This document shows, piece by piece, positions 1 to 6,187 of a stretch of DNA of 10,498 nt (the stretch's first letter is position 1; each line of letters begins with the position of its first letter). Origin of the DNA: Clostridiales bacterium (GTDB lineage: Bacteria; Bacillota; Clostridia; Lachnospirales; WRAX01); assembly GCA_031277155.1 (NCBI GenBank), contig JAITMW010000106.1, forward strand, positions 1 to 10,498, given 5' to 3'. The notes beneath the pieces were generated by a model that did not search any database, had not been told where the DNA came from, and saw only the letters and a program-made list of their open reading frames with translations. A program made the translations under genes and the position numbers.

Positions 1-1
1 A

Positions 2-1297
2 AAATGCGGCGATGATTTTATCATAGGCTTTCGCATATCCGCGGACGAATTTATCGAAGGCGGCCGCACAATTGAGGCTACAAAGGTCATCGTCAAAAAG
101 CTGGAAGAGGCCGGCGCAGACCTTATCCACGCCTCGGCGGGCGTTTATGCCTCTGCCGATACAATAGTCCCGCCTTCATATGTGAAGCATGGCTGGATTG
201 CGGACTTTGCGGCGGAAGTAAAAAAAGCGTGCAGCATACCCGTCATTGCCGTGGGCCGCATAAACGACCCTCATGTGGCAGACAGCATCATCGAAAGCGG
301 CAAGGCGGATTTTGCGGGCATGGCGCGCGCTTCTCTTATAGACCCTGCCCTGCCGAACAAGGCAATGGAAGGAAAATTTGAGGATATTCGCCACTGCATA
401 GGCTGTAATCATGGCTGTTTGGGCATATTGTTCGCCAACGGGCCGATTAAATGCGTTCTAAATCCCGAATTGGGCAACGAGCATAAGGGATTGCCCGAAA
501 AAGCCGCAACACCCAAGAAAATCGCAATTGCAGGCGCCGGCCCCGCGGGCCTTGAAGCGGCTATTTACGCCGCACTTGCGGGCCATGCCGTCACTGTATT
601 CGAAAAGGATTCAAAGGCGGGCGGCCAGCTGTATCTGGCGGCAATTCCACCCGGCAAAGGCGAGATAACTTCCTTTATCAGATGGCAGCTTACCCAGGCG
701 GAGAAGTTGGGTGTTGAAATTAAATACAACACCGAGGTTTCTGCCGACTTTTTCGCGGACAAGCAGTTTGACCAAATTATTGTGGCCACGGGCGCGCAAC
801 CGGCGCAGCCGGCCATCCCCGGGGCGGACCTGCCCCATGTTGTAAGCGCCCAGAGCGTCCTTGCCGGAGAGTGCCACGCCGGATATAATGTGGTTGTAAT
901 AGGCGGCGGGCAGGTTGGCGCCGAAACGGCAAACCACCTGGCGGTATATCTGAAGAATATCACATTGGTAGAGATGCAGGCCGCCATAGCGGCCGACGAG
1001 CCCCTTGCGCCGCGCTGGCATCTTCTGCGCTCGCTGGACAGCAGGAAAGTGCGGGTTATTACAAATGGCGCTGTTGAGGAAATCAAGCCGGAATCCGTCA
1101 TAGTTAAAACTGCGGACGGCAAGGTAGAATTGCCCTGCGACGGCGTGGTTATGGCGACTGGCTCGGTGCCCAATGACGCGCTGGCCAAACAGCTGCTTGA
1201 AAAGGGCCTGCCGGTGAAAATTATCGGCGATGCCGGCAAGGTCGGGAATATACTCGATGCCACCGAGCAGGGATACAACGCCGCCCTATCAATCTAA
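2..1297 (+). CDS. NADH:flavin oxidoreductase / 2,4-dienoyl-CoA reductase family, C-terminal part (5' truncated)
   Basis: The reading frame is open from the left edge, so the start and most of the FMN-binding TIM barrel lie outside the window. The visible part begins in the second half of the barrel (GVYASAD, then IPVIAVGRI). It continues into the 4Fe-4S cluster motif C-x2-C-x3-C-x11-C (CIGCNHGC, with the last Cys in IKCVLNPE), encoded at about 395-454. A first dinucleotide-binding fold follows (GAGPAGLEAA, about 530-560) for FAD, then a second (VVIGGGQVGAETA, about 890-930) for NAD(P)H nested within it. This order is that of the 2,4-dienoyl-CoA reductase/trimethylamine dehydrogenase/BaiH-type flavoenzymes, cytosolic enzymes that pass hydride from NAD(P)H via FAD and Fe-S to FMN and reduce activated C=C bonds. 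All four cluster cysteines and both glycine motifs are intact, so it should be functional. The substrate cannot be told without the N-terminal active site. It ends in TAA, followed by a terminator. Confidence 0.93.
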   Translation, partial: KCGDDFIIGFRISADEFIEGGRTIEATKVIVKKLEEAGADLIHASAGVYASADTIVPPSYVKHGWIADFAAEVKKACSIPVIAVGRINDPHVADSIIESGKADFAGMARASLIDPALPNKAMEGKFEDIRHCIGCNHGCLGILFANGPIKCVLNPELGNEHKGLPEKAATPKKIAIAGAGPAGLEAAIYAALAGHAVTVFEKDSKAGGQLYLAAIPPGKGEITSFIRWQLTQAEKLGVEIKYNTEVSADFFADKQFDQIIVATGAQPAQPAIPGADLPHVVSAQSVLAGECHAGYNVVVIGGGQVGAETANHLAVYLKNITLVEMQAAIAADEPLAPRWHLLRSLDSRKVRVITNGAVEEIKPESVIVKTADGKVELPCDGVVMATGSVPNDALAKQLLEKGLPVKIIGDAGKVGNILDATEQGYNAALSI

Positions 1298-1312
1298 CAG
1301 CAAAACAAACAA

Positions 1313-1346
1313 ATCCCCCTGCCAAGAAATTGGCCGGGGGGTCTTT
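1313..1346 (+). terminator. Rho-independent terminator after the flavin oxidoreductase
   Basis: Arms 1315-1325 (CCCCCTGCCAA) and 1330-1340 (TTGGCCGGGGG) pair over 11 positions with one T/C mismatch, around a GAAA tetraloop. The flanking A1313-T1342 and T1314-G1341 can extend the stem. A short T-rich tract (TCTTT) follows. It lies 16 bases after the stop codon and separates the flavoenzyme from the next unit. Confidence 0.8.
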
Positions 1347-1402
1347 ATGTGAATCGAAATCAATCTAAAATGCAATTTGCCGCCCGCGCGCTGTGTTGCC
1401 TC

Positions 1403-1431
1403 TTGATTTTTGTGGCCTTCAGTGGTAAAAT
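1403..1431 (+). promoter_or_regulatory. Probable sigma-A promoter for the ECF S component / glyS / DUF2500 unit
   Basis: TTGATT (1403-1408) and TAAAAT (1426-1431) are separated by 17 bases, a near-consensus vegetative promoter just after the preceding terminator. Transcription would start near 1438, giving a leader of only about 25 bases before the ATG at 1464. That leaves no room for a T-box or riboswitch. A second AT-rich hexamer (TATAAA, around 1434-1439) is a weaker alternative. Confidence 0.6.
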
Positions 1432-1463
1432 GATATAAACAAATTGCAAGCAAGGAGGAAAAA

Positions 1464-2078
1464 ATGTCTAATAGCAGAGCAATTAACAGTGAAAAAACCA
1501 AAATGCTGGCAGTTACGGGGCTTATGATAGCCATCGCGGTTATCATGGCTTTTACGCCCTTGGGAACAATTCCTTTGCCTGTGGTCAGCGTTACCATTGC
1601 AATTTTGCCGGCCATTATCACAGCGATGGTGCTGGGATTTTTGCCCGGCCTGATTGTGGCGACAGCAGTCGGGCTATGCTCCATGATTAGGGCATATATC
1701 ATGCCAACGGGAATTCTTTTTCCTTTTATACAAAATCCGCTGGTGTCGGTTTTTCCGCGTATGCTTATCGCCGTCACCGTGTTTTTGGTGTTTAAAGCCC
1801 TAATCAACACAAAACTTCCAAGGGCAGCGTCTATAGGCGTGGCCGCCGCGGCAGGCTCTGTCACAAACACGGTGGCTTTTTTGGGTGTTATGTGGATAAT
1901 ATACGCCGCGCCTTTGCATGAGGCGATTTTGACCAACCCGGATATTCCGCATGTGACTGTATGGGCGTTTATATTGAGCATTGTCACATCAAATGCCATT
2001 TTGGAAGTTATTGCCAATACAATTATCGCCACTTTGGTGGTGACGGCTCTAAGCAAAGCAAGATTGTCAAAATACTAA
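1464..2078 (+). CDS. ECF transporter S component (vitamin-type substrate-binding membrane protein)
   Basis: A 204-residue, very hydrophobic protein with about six membrane segments. It matches the general pattern of ECF-transporter S components: a charged N-terminus (NSEKTKM), a first helix ending in FTPLGTIPLP, a second with TIAILPAIITAMVLG, then LPGLIVATAVGL and the NPLVSVFPRML stretch before the fifth helix. S components bind a vitamin or metal and dock on a shared EcfA/EcfA'/EcfT energising module, which is not encoded here and is presumably elsewhere on the chromosome. The TPLG-x-IPLP and NPLVSV-x-PR signatures resemble the pantothenate/riboflavin-type S components, but the substrate cannot be assigned from sequence alone. 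The start is fixed by AAGGAGG at 1452-1458, five bases before the ATG. The stop lies 13 bases before the glycyl-tRNA synthetase start, so the two are probably cotranscribed. Confidence 0.85.
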   Translation: MSNSRAINSEKTKMLAVTGLMIAIAVIMAFTPLGTIPLPVVSVTIAILPAIITAMVLGFLPGLIVATAVGLCSMIRAYIMPTGILFPFIQNPLVSVFPRMLIAVTVFLVFKALINTKLPRAASIGVAAAAGSVTNTVAFLGVMWIIYAAPLHEAILTNPDIPHVTVWAFILSIVTSNAILEVIANTIIATLVVTALSKARLSKY

Positions 2079-2091
2079 CTGAGGTGATTTT

Positions 2092-3471
2092 ATGGAAAAA
2101 ACCATGGAAAAAATTGTGGCGCTGGCGAAAAACAGGGGATTTATCTTCCCCGGCAGCGAGATTTACGGCGGCCTGGCCAACACATGGGATTATGGCCCCC
2201 TTGGCACAGAGCTTAAAAACAACGTAAAGGCGGCCTGGTGGAAGAAATTTGTGCAGGAGCATCCCCTGAATGTGGGGCTGGACAGCTCTATTTTAATGAA
2301 CCCCGCCGTGTGGGTTGCCTCCGGCCATGTGGGCGGCTTTTCGGACCCGCTGATGGATTGCCGCGAATGTAAAGAGCGTTTTCGCGCCGACAAGCTGATT
2401 GAGGATTATATGGCGGCAGGCGGCATCGCGGAGACCTGCGACGGCTGGAGCCGCGAGCAAATGAAGGCATATGTGGACGAGCATAAAATCCCCTGCAAAT
2501 GCGGCAAGCACAATTTCACTGACATCCGCGAATTTAACCTGATGTTTAAAACCCATGCGGGCGTGACGGACGACAGCAAAAATGTGGTGTATATGCGCCC
2601 GGAGACCGCCCAGGGCATCTTTGTTAATTTCAAGAATGTGCAGCGCACCACGCGCAAAAAGGTGCCCTTTGGCATATGCCAAATTGGTAAGTCCTTCCGC
2701 AATGAGATTACGCCGGGCAATTTCATTTTTAGAACCCGCGAATTTGAGCAAATGGAATTGGAATTTTTCTGCGCCCCGGGCACGGATGAAAAGTGGTTTA
2801 AATATTGGCTGCAATTTTGTGTGGACTGGCTGCATGGCCTGGGCCTGACGCCTGAAAACATGCGCCTGCGCGACCACGGCCCGGACGAGCTTTCGCATTA
2901 TTCCAACGCCACAACGGACATCGAAGTGCTGTTTCCGTTTGGCTGGGGCGAGCTTTGGGGCATTGCAAACCGCACGGATTATGACCTTATGGCCCATCAG
3001 GAACACAGCAAAGAGGACATGAATTATTTTGACCAAGAAAGCGGTGAAAAATTTGTGCCATATGTTATAGAGCCTTCGCTGGGCTGTGACAGGCTGTGCC
3101 TGGCCTTCATCTGCGATGCCTATCACGAGGAGGCCGTGGCCGAAAATGACACGCGGGTTGTGCTTAAGCTGCATCACGCCATTGCGCCCGTCAAGGCCGC
3201 CATTTTGCCCCTGTCAAAGAAGCTGTCCGAGGCCGCGACCAAAATTTACCAGGACCTTTGCGGCGATTTTGTTTGCGATTATGACGAATCAGGCTCTATA
3301 GGCAAGCGCTACCGCCGTTTTGATGAAATTGGCACCCCCTTTTGCATCACCTACGACTTTGAATCCGAAAACGACGGCGCAGTAACCGTGCGTTATCGCG
3401 ATTCCATGGAACAAGAACGCGTGAAAATTGCCGACCTAAAGCAATTTTTGGCGGAAAAATTGGAGTATTGA
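2092..3471 (+). CDS. glyS: Glycyl-tRNA synthetase, alpha2 dimeric class II type
   Basis: Charges tRNA-Gly with glycine in the cytosol. At 459 residues it matches the single-chain GlyRS found in many Gram-positives, not the tetrameric GlyQ/GlyS type. Visible parts are the N-terminal RGFIFPGSEIYGG...DYGPLG signature (residues 15-37), motif 1 region WVASGHVGGFSDPL (74-87), an insertion with paired cysteines (C90, C93, C135, C137) likely to bind zinc, motif 2 FRNEITPGNFIFRTREFEQ (202-220), motif 3 around SLGCDRL (329-335), and a C-terminal anticodon-binding domain (about 360-459, with APVKAAILPL and KRYRRFDEIGTPFCI). The start is the first ATG after GAGGTGA (2080-2086); a second ATG four codons on is less well placed. 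The downstream gene starts one base after the stop. No glycine T-box is visible upstream. Confidence 0.97.
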   Translation: MEKTMEKIVALAKNRGFIFPGSEIYGGLANTWDYGPLGTELKNNVKAAWWKKFVQEHPLNVGLDSSILMNPAVWVASGHVGGFSDPLMDCRECKERFRADKLIEDYMAAGGIAETCDGWSREQMKAYVDEHKIPCKCGKHNFTDIREFNLMFKTHAGVTDDSKNVVYMRPETAQGIFVNFKNVQRTTRKKVPFGICQIGKSFRNEITPGNFIFRTREFEQMELEFFCAPGTDEKWFKYWLQFCVDWLHGLGLTPENMRLRDHGPDELSHYSNATTDIEVLFPFGWGELWGIANRTDYDLMAHQEHSKEDMNYFDQESGEKFVPYVIEPSLGCDRLCLAFICDAYHEEAVAENDTRVVLKLHHAIAPVKAAILPLSKKLSEAATKIYQDLCGDFVCDYDESGSIGKRYRRFDEIGTPFCITYDFESENDGAVTVRYRDSMEQERVKIADLKQFLAEKLEY

Positions 3472-3472
3472 T

Positions 3473-3814
3473 ATGAACGATATCATTGCTTGGGCAATAA
3501 TAGGCATTGTCCTTGGCTGGCTTTTCTGGCGCAGGGGGCGTGCGGCAAGCAGCATTGCCAAGCCCGTCGTCTCTGTGGAGGCGCGTATCGTGAAAATGCG
3601 GGGCAATATCGGGCCAATCAAGCTGGGTTCCTCATCCGGCTTTAAAACCATACCCGGACGATATATTACATTTGAAATCCTCTCCGGAGAGCGAAGCGGC
3701 GCAAAAAAGACGTTTTTCATTGAGGACCATAAAATCGGATTTGTCGCGCCGGATGACAGCGGCACCCTTACATTGCAGGGCGTGCGCTTTATTGGCTTCG
3801 AGCGCAAAGCGTAG
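3473..3814 (+). CDS. DUF2500-like membrane-anchored small protein
   Basis: A 113-residue protein with one N-terminal membrane segment (residues about 4-19, IIAWAIIGIVLGWLFW) followed by Arg-rich RRGR, which suggests the rest stays on the cytoplasmic side unless the first segment acts as an export signal. The soluble part reads VEARIVKMRG...YITFEILSGERSGAKKTFFIEDHKIGFVAPDDSGTLTLQGVRFIGFERK. That matches the DUF2500 family pattern: a variable beta-hairpin, FE-x-x-SG-x-R, then GTL-x-x-QG-x-RF-x-GFE at the C-terminus. The family's function is unknown. The GlyRS stop TGA and this ATG are one base apart, and a GGAG at 3462-3465 inside the upstream gene serves as binding site, so it is translated from the glyS message. 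A strong terminator follows. Confidence 0.8.
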   Translation: MNDIIAWAIIGIVLGWLFWRRGRAASSIAKPVVSVEARIVKMRGNIGPIKLGSSSGFKTIPGRYITFEILSGERSGAKKTFFIEDHKIGFVAPDDSGTLTLQGVRFIGFERKA

Positions 3815-3838
3815 CCAATTCTCCATATACTAAAAAAC

Positions 3839-3868
3839 AAGGATATCGGCCTTACGATATCCTTTTTT
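3839..3868 (+). terminator. Rho-independent terminator closing the glyS unit
   Basis: AAGGATATCG (3839-3848) pairs perfectly with CGATATCCTT (3855-3864) around a GCCTTA loop, followed by a run of T through 3868. It lies 24 bases after the DUF2500 stop. The upstream A tract (3832-3837) means the element could also work weakly in the reverse direction, but no minus-strand gene needs it. Confidence 0.92.
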
Positions 3869-3917
3869 GTTGCGGCTTGGCTAATATGGCAATATCATCA
3901 ATTTTTTCAAAAATTTT

Positions 3918-3940
3918 CAAATTTACGAATAATAAATTTG
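3918..3940. repeat. Short inverted repeat upstream of the LytM-domain gene
   Basis: CAAATTT (3918-3924) and AAATTTG (3934-3940) are perfect inverted copies with a 9-base spacer, in a very AT-rich stretch immediately before six G residues (3942-3947). It lies about 40 bases before the start codon of the LytM-domain gene, where an operator or promoter would be. I could not place a convincing sigma-A promoter here. Confidence 0.35.
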
Positions 3941-3978
3941 CGGGGGGTTAATAATAGCTGTGGAGGTGTTTACAACAT

Positions 3979-4983
3979 ATGGAAGAGAAACCAAGAGGTA
4001 CAAGAAACCCGAAAAGCGTCAGGGGCAGGGGCTTTTATGTCGCCATGTATTCCAGCCTCGGCGGTCTGCTGGTGCTGGCCATAGCCATAGGCTATTACAA
4101 CTTCATTGGCTTTGGCGGCCAAACAGGCGAAACCCATGTGGCCGAGATGACGCAGGAAGATTGGTGGTTGACAGAAGCGGAAAACCTTCCTGTTGGCAAC
4201 CATTGGGATATGTCCCTGGCCGATTTGCAAGGAGGCCAGCAAGCACAAACCCCGCCGCCGGCACCAAGGCTAACCCCGCCGCCGGCACCATCGCCTGATG
4301 AAGGCGCAAGAGACAGACAGCCAAGCACGCCCCCGGTGCCAAGCCCGTCGCCCCAGGCAGAGAGCAGAGCGCCCGCCGCCACACCAAGGGCCACACCCGG
4401 CGCTGCGCCGGAAGGCGCGGATGACGATTGGGATTGGGATGCCGCAGATTGGGAAATTGGCGACCAGGACGAAATTTACCTGGGCGAGGACGACGGCTAT
4501 TATGACGACCCCTTTGAGGTCTTTGACCCCGCCCAAGCCCCGCAAACTTTCGCCAATTTCACCGAAGAGGACAATATGCATTGGCCGGTGCTGGGTGACG
4601 TGGTGATGGACTTTGCCATGGACAGGCTGGTTTATGACATCACCCTGGACCAATGGCGCACCAATGACAATGTGGCCATTGCGGCAAACCGCGGCGATGC
4701 CGTGCGTGCCGCGGCTTCGGGCATAGTGGCGGACATTTTGAATAGCCGCCAATTTGGCCCTACTGTAGTAATTGACCATGGCAATGGCTGGGTTACGACA
4801 TACAGCCAGCTTGACCCCGACACGGCGGTAAGCATCGGTGATGTAGTGACACGCGGCCAAATTATAGGCTCTGTCGGCAGCCCATCCATTTTCGGCAGCC
4901 TGCTGGGCTATCACGTAAACTTCGCAATAACAAACGACGACGCCCCCATAAACCCCCATACCCTGCTGACCACAGCAGAATAG
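3979..4983 (+). CDS. Membrane-anchored M23/LytM-domain protein with degenerate active site (SpoIIQ-like)
   Basis: A 334-residue protein with a basic cytoplasmic N-terminus, one membrane segment (about 19-44), a Pro/Ala-rich linker (about 90-145), a very acidic Asp/Trp patch (about 147-180) and a C-terminal LytM-like domain (about 199-327). The domain keeps the M23 fold signatures (AAASGIV, VVIDHGNGWVTTY, GDVVTRGQIIGSVG) but not the chemistry. The metal ligands expected as H, D and H are N229 (WRTN), A233 (NVAI) and N314 (HVNF), and the catalytic YxH position reads Q277. Only H312 of the HxH pair remains. It should therefore bind, not cut, peptidoglycan or a partner. The AMD...TLDQW stretch resembles degenerate clostridial SpoIIQ-like paralogs; SpoIIQ acts at the forespore membrane during engulfment. 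That role is inferred from family resemblance. The start is set by GGAGGT at 3962-3967, 11 bases before the ATG. Confidence 0.85.
   Translation: MEEKPRGTRNPKSVRGRGFYVAMYSSLGGLLVLAIAIGYYNFIGFGGQTGETHVAEMTQEDWWLTEAENLPVGNHWDMSLADLQGGQQAQTPPPAPRLTPPPAPSPDEGARDRQPSTPPVPSPSPQAESRAPAATPRATPGAAPEGADDDWDWDAADWEIGDQDEIYLGEDDGYYDDPFEVFDPAQAPQTFANFTEEDNMHWPVLGDVVMDFAMDRLVYDITLDQWRTNDNVAIAANRGDAVRAAASGIVADILNSRQFGPTVVIDHGNGWVTTYSQLDPDTAVSIGDVVTRGQIIGSVGSPSIFGSLLGYHVNFAITNDDAPINPHTLLTTAE
4248..4290 (+). repeat. Tandem 19-base repeat in the Pro-rich linker
   Basis: The 19-base unit AACCCCGCCGCCGGCACCA occurs identically at 4248-4266 and 4272-4290, a 24-base period that stays in frame. It encodes the repeated TPPPAP stretches of the linker between membrane segment and LytM domain. 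Identical DNA as well as protein suggests a recent duplication by slippage. Confidence 0.85.
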
Positions 4984-4989
4984 GAGACA

Positions 4990-5005
4990 GCCGGCATATG
5001 CCGGC
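4990..5005. terminator. Perfect palindrome between convergent genes, possible weak bidirectional terminator
   Basis: GCCGGCATATGCCGGC is a perfect 16-base palindrome seven bases after the LytM-gene stop and 12 bases beyond the end of the minus-strand oxidoreductase. As RNA it would form a six-pair GC stem with an ATAT loop. On the plus strand five T residues follow at 5013-5017. On the minus strand the following tract is only mildly T-rich. The position between convergent genes suggests termination, but it is not a textbook case. Confidence 0.5.
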
Positions 5006-5017
5006 ATTACATATTTT

Positions 5018-5584
5018 TCAGGAATTCCTTTGGTTTAGCAGCCAAACAATGTTCTCTCCAAGCCGCCGCATGGTTTTTATGCCTTCTTTGTCCTTTGAAA
5101 AATCGCCCGGGTCAGAGGACAGCGACATATTTAGATATCTGCTGCCGGGCACAATCATGTCGCTTATGAGAAAGAAGCGCTGCATGGTGTCCAGCGCGGG
5201 TATGCCGCCCGCGCGGCGCACAGCCGACACCGCCGCGCCGACTTTGCGGCTAAACATGAAGTTGTTGCGCCTTGATACAAAGCCGCAGCGGTCGATAATG
5301 GCTTTGATTTCCGGCGTCACATCGAAAAAATATGTGGGCGAGCCAAGGATTATTGCGTCAGCGGCCGTCATTTTTTCGTAAACTTCATTAACCCAGTCGT
5401 CAATCACACATTTGTTGCGCCCGGCACAGCCGTTGCAGTGCATACAGCCGCGCACAACGCGCTTGCCCGCCTGATAAAGCTCGGTTTCGCAGCCGGCATC
5501 GGCGCACGCCGCCAGCACCTCGGTAAGCATATCATTGGTATTGCCTCCGTGGCGCGGGCTTCCGTTTACAGCAAAAATTTTCAT
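5018..5584 (-). CDS. Flavodoxin-family NAD(P)H-dependent FMN oxidoreductase with cysteine cluster motif
   Basis: A 188-residue flavodoxin-fold protein. The N-terminus MKIFAVNGSPRHGGNT is the FMN-phosphate loop. GSPTYFFDVTPEIKAIIDR (about 81-99) is the second FMN-binding loop of the NADPH-dependent FMN reductase/iron-sulfur flavoprotein group. Between them lies GCMHCNGCAGRNKCVIDD with C-x2-C-x2-C-x5-C spacing, as in iron-sulfur flavoproteins (Isf) and many clostridial 'flavodoxin family' proteins, where the compact cysteine motif can hold a 4Fe-4S cluster. The cytosolic role is probably electron transfer or reduction of small acceptors; the physiological substrate is unknown. The ATG at 5584 is preceded by GAGG/TGAGGT (about 5587-5597 on the minus strand). 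It is convergent with the LytM gene, divergent from the YjbQ operon, and transcribed alone from a perfect-consensus promoter. Confidence 0.88.
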   Translation of the reverse strand: MKIFAVNGSPRHGGNTNDMLTEVLAACADAGCETELYQAGKRVVRGCMHCNGCAGRNKCVIDDWVNEVYEKMTAADAIILGSPTYFFDVTPEIKAIIDRCGFVSRRNNFMFSRKVGAAVSAVRRAGGIPALDTMQRFFLISDMIVPGSRYLNMSLSSDPGDFSKDKEGIKTMRRLGENIVWLLNQRNS

Positions 5585-5602
5585 TTTACCTCATCCTCTC
5601 TA

Positions 5603-5642
5603 GTAGTCAAAGCAGGGGCCGCCCTGCAAACACCGTAACTAC
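5603..5642 (-). promoter_or_regulatory. Foldable 5' leader of the FMN oxidoreductase
   Basis: Within the predicted 55-60 base leader, GCAGGG and CCCTGC (plus-strand 5612-5617 and 5622-5627) form a six-pair GC stem with a four-base loop. GTAGT/ACTAC (5603-5607 and 5638-5642) can form an outer stem that starts at about the predicted transcript start. The inner stem ends about 15 bases before the ribosome binding site. It matches no riboswitch class I know. The inner element could equally be a DNA operator just downstream of the promoter. Confidence 0.4.
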
Positions 5643-5647
5643 ACATT

Positions 5648-5676
5648 ATTATATCTCCAAAATCTCCCACTGTCAA
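5648..5676 (-). promoter_or_regulatory. Perfect consensus sigma-A promoter for the FMN oxidoreductase
   Basis: Read on the minus strand, TTGACA (5676-5671) and TATAAT (5653-5648) are both exact consensus hexamers with the optimal 17-base spacer. Predicted transcript start is near 5641, about 57 bases before the ATG at 5584. A promoter this strong usually implies high expression or repression by a bound regulator. Confidence 0.85.
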
Positions 5677-5728
5677 GGTGTTGGAGCTGTCGCTTTCCAA
5701 TTTTGTGCTGGCATCATCCAGAAAAGTG

Positions 5729-5748
5729 TGGTACAATTTGGTTATAAT
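5729..5748 (+). promoter_or_regulatory. Probable promoter region of the yjbQ-recQ operon
   Basis: A consensus TATAAT (5743-5748) lies 30 bases before the ATG, but no good -35 is found at 16-18 bases. An overlapping extended -10, TGGTACAAT (5729-5737), has CTGGCA 18 bases upstream as a partial -35. Either gives a short leader containing AGGAGG (5765-5770). Which one is used cannot be decided by eye. Confidence 0.45.
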
Positions 5749-5778
5749 ACACATGAGATTTTTTAGGAGGTTGCGGGC

Positions 5779-6168
5779 ATGAATTTTGAATATAGGATAT
5801 CCACCCCGCGAGAGAATTTTTACGACATAACGGCGCAAGTACGTGAAGCAATTGCCAAAAGCGGCGTAAAGGACGGCATGGCCGTTGTTTACTGCCCCCA
5901 CACCACGGCGGGCATCACAATCAACGAAAATGCCGACCCGGATGTGGTTTTGGACATGCTTTTGGGTTTGGACAGGGCATTTCCCGACCGCCCGGAATTT
6001 CGTCACGGCGAAGGCAACAGCGCGGCCCATTTAAAAGCAGGCACGGTGGGCTCAAGCGCCGTGGTGATAGTTTCGGACGGCAAACCGGTTTTAGGGACAT
6101 GGCAGGGAATATATTTTTGCGAATTTGACCCGCCGCGCAGCAGAAAATTTTATGTCAAAGTAATTTGA
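5779..6168 (+). CDS. YjbQ/UPF0047 family protein (secondary thiamine-phosphate synthase-like)
   Basis: A 129-residue single-domain protein covering the whole UPF0047 family. Its three conserved blocks are intact: CPHTTAGITINENADPDV (about 38-55), HGEGNSAAHLKA (about 76-87) and LGTWQGIYFCEFDPPR (about 105-120). The invariant His residues and the Glu/Asp of these blocks line a trimer-interface pocket in solved family structures. E. coli YjbQ has weak thiamine-phosphate synthase activity when overproduced, which is the source of the usual product name; the true role is not settled. It is cytosolic. The start is set by AGGAGG at 5765-5770, eight bases before the ATG. It is the first gene of a tight four-gene run, 19 bases ahead of the radical SAM gene. 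Nothing nearby points to thiamine metabolism. Confidence 0.92.
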   Translation: MNFEYRISTPRENFYDITAQVREAIAKSGVKDGMAVVYCPHTTAGITINENADPDVVLDMLLGLDRAFPDRPEFRHGEGNSAAHLKAGTVGSSAVVIVSDGKPVLGTWQGIYFCEFDPPRSRKFYVKVI

Positions 6169-6187
6169 AGCAAGGAGCGCATGGCAA

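Noticed and set aside
565..1278. Long minus-strand open frame opposite the flavin oxidoreductase
   Set aside because: It is the antisense shadow of a well-supported enzyme with intact motifs; the translation has no recognisable domain and there is no ribosome binding site.
1343..1463. Riboswitch or T-box in the leader of the ECF/glyS unit
   Set aside because: The stretch contains a promoter close to the start codon and I see no T-box sequence or stable multi-stem structure.
1289..2056. 255-codon minus-strand frame opposite the ECF S component
   Set aside because: Its repetitive Ala/Ile/Thr composition mirrors the hydrophobic helices on the plus strand. The plus-strand gene has a promoter, an AAGGAGG site and family motifs.
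2293..3177. 294-codon minus-strand frame opposite glycyl-tRNA synthetase
   Set aside because: Antisense of a complete essential enzyme; no own signals.
3942..3956. GGGGTTAATA as a sigma-F/G-type -10 element before the LytM gene
   Set aside because: It fits the GGNRANAHTR pattern at all but one position, but no matching -35 is found at the usual 15-16 bases (the closest, ATTTA, is 18 bases away), so I do not list it as a promoter.
4270..5007. 245-codon minus-strand frame opposite the LytM gene
   Set aside because: Shadow of a GC-rich coding region; no family resemblance, and the plus-strand protein has clear domain structure.
5581..6030. 149-codon minus-strand frame covering the divergent promoter region and yjbQ
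   Set aside because: It runs through the promoters of both flanking genes and is antisense to the conserved UPF0047 blocks.
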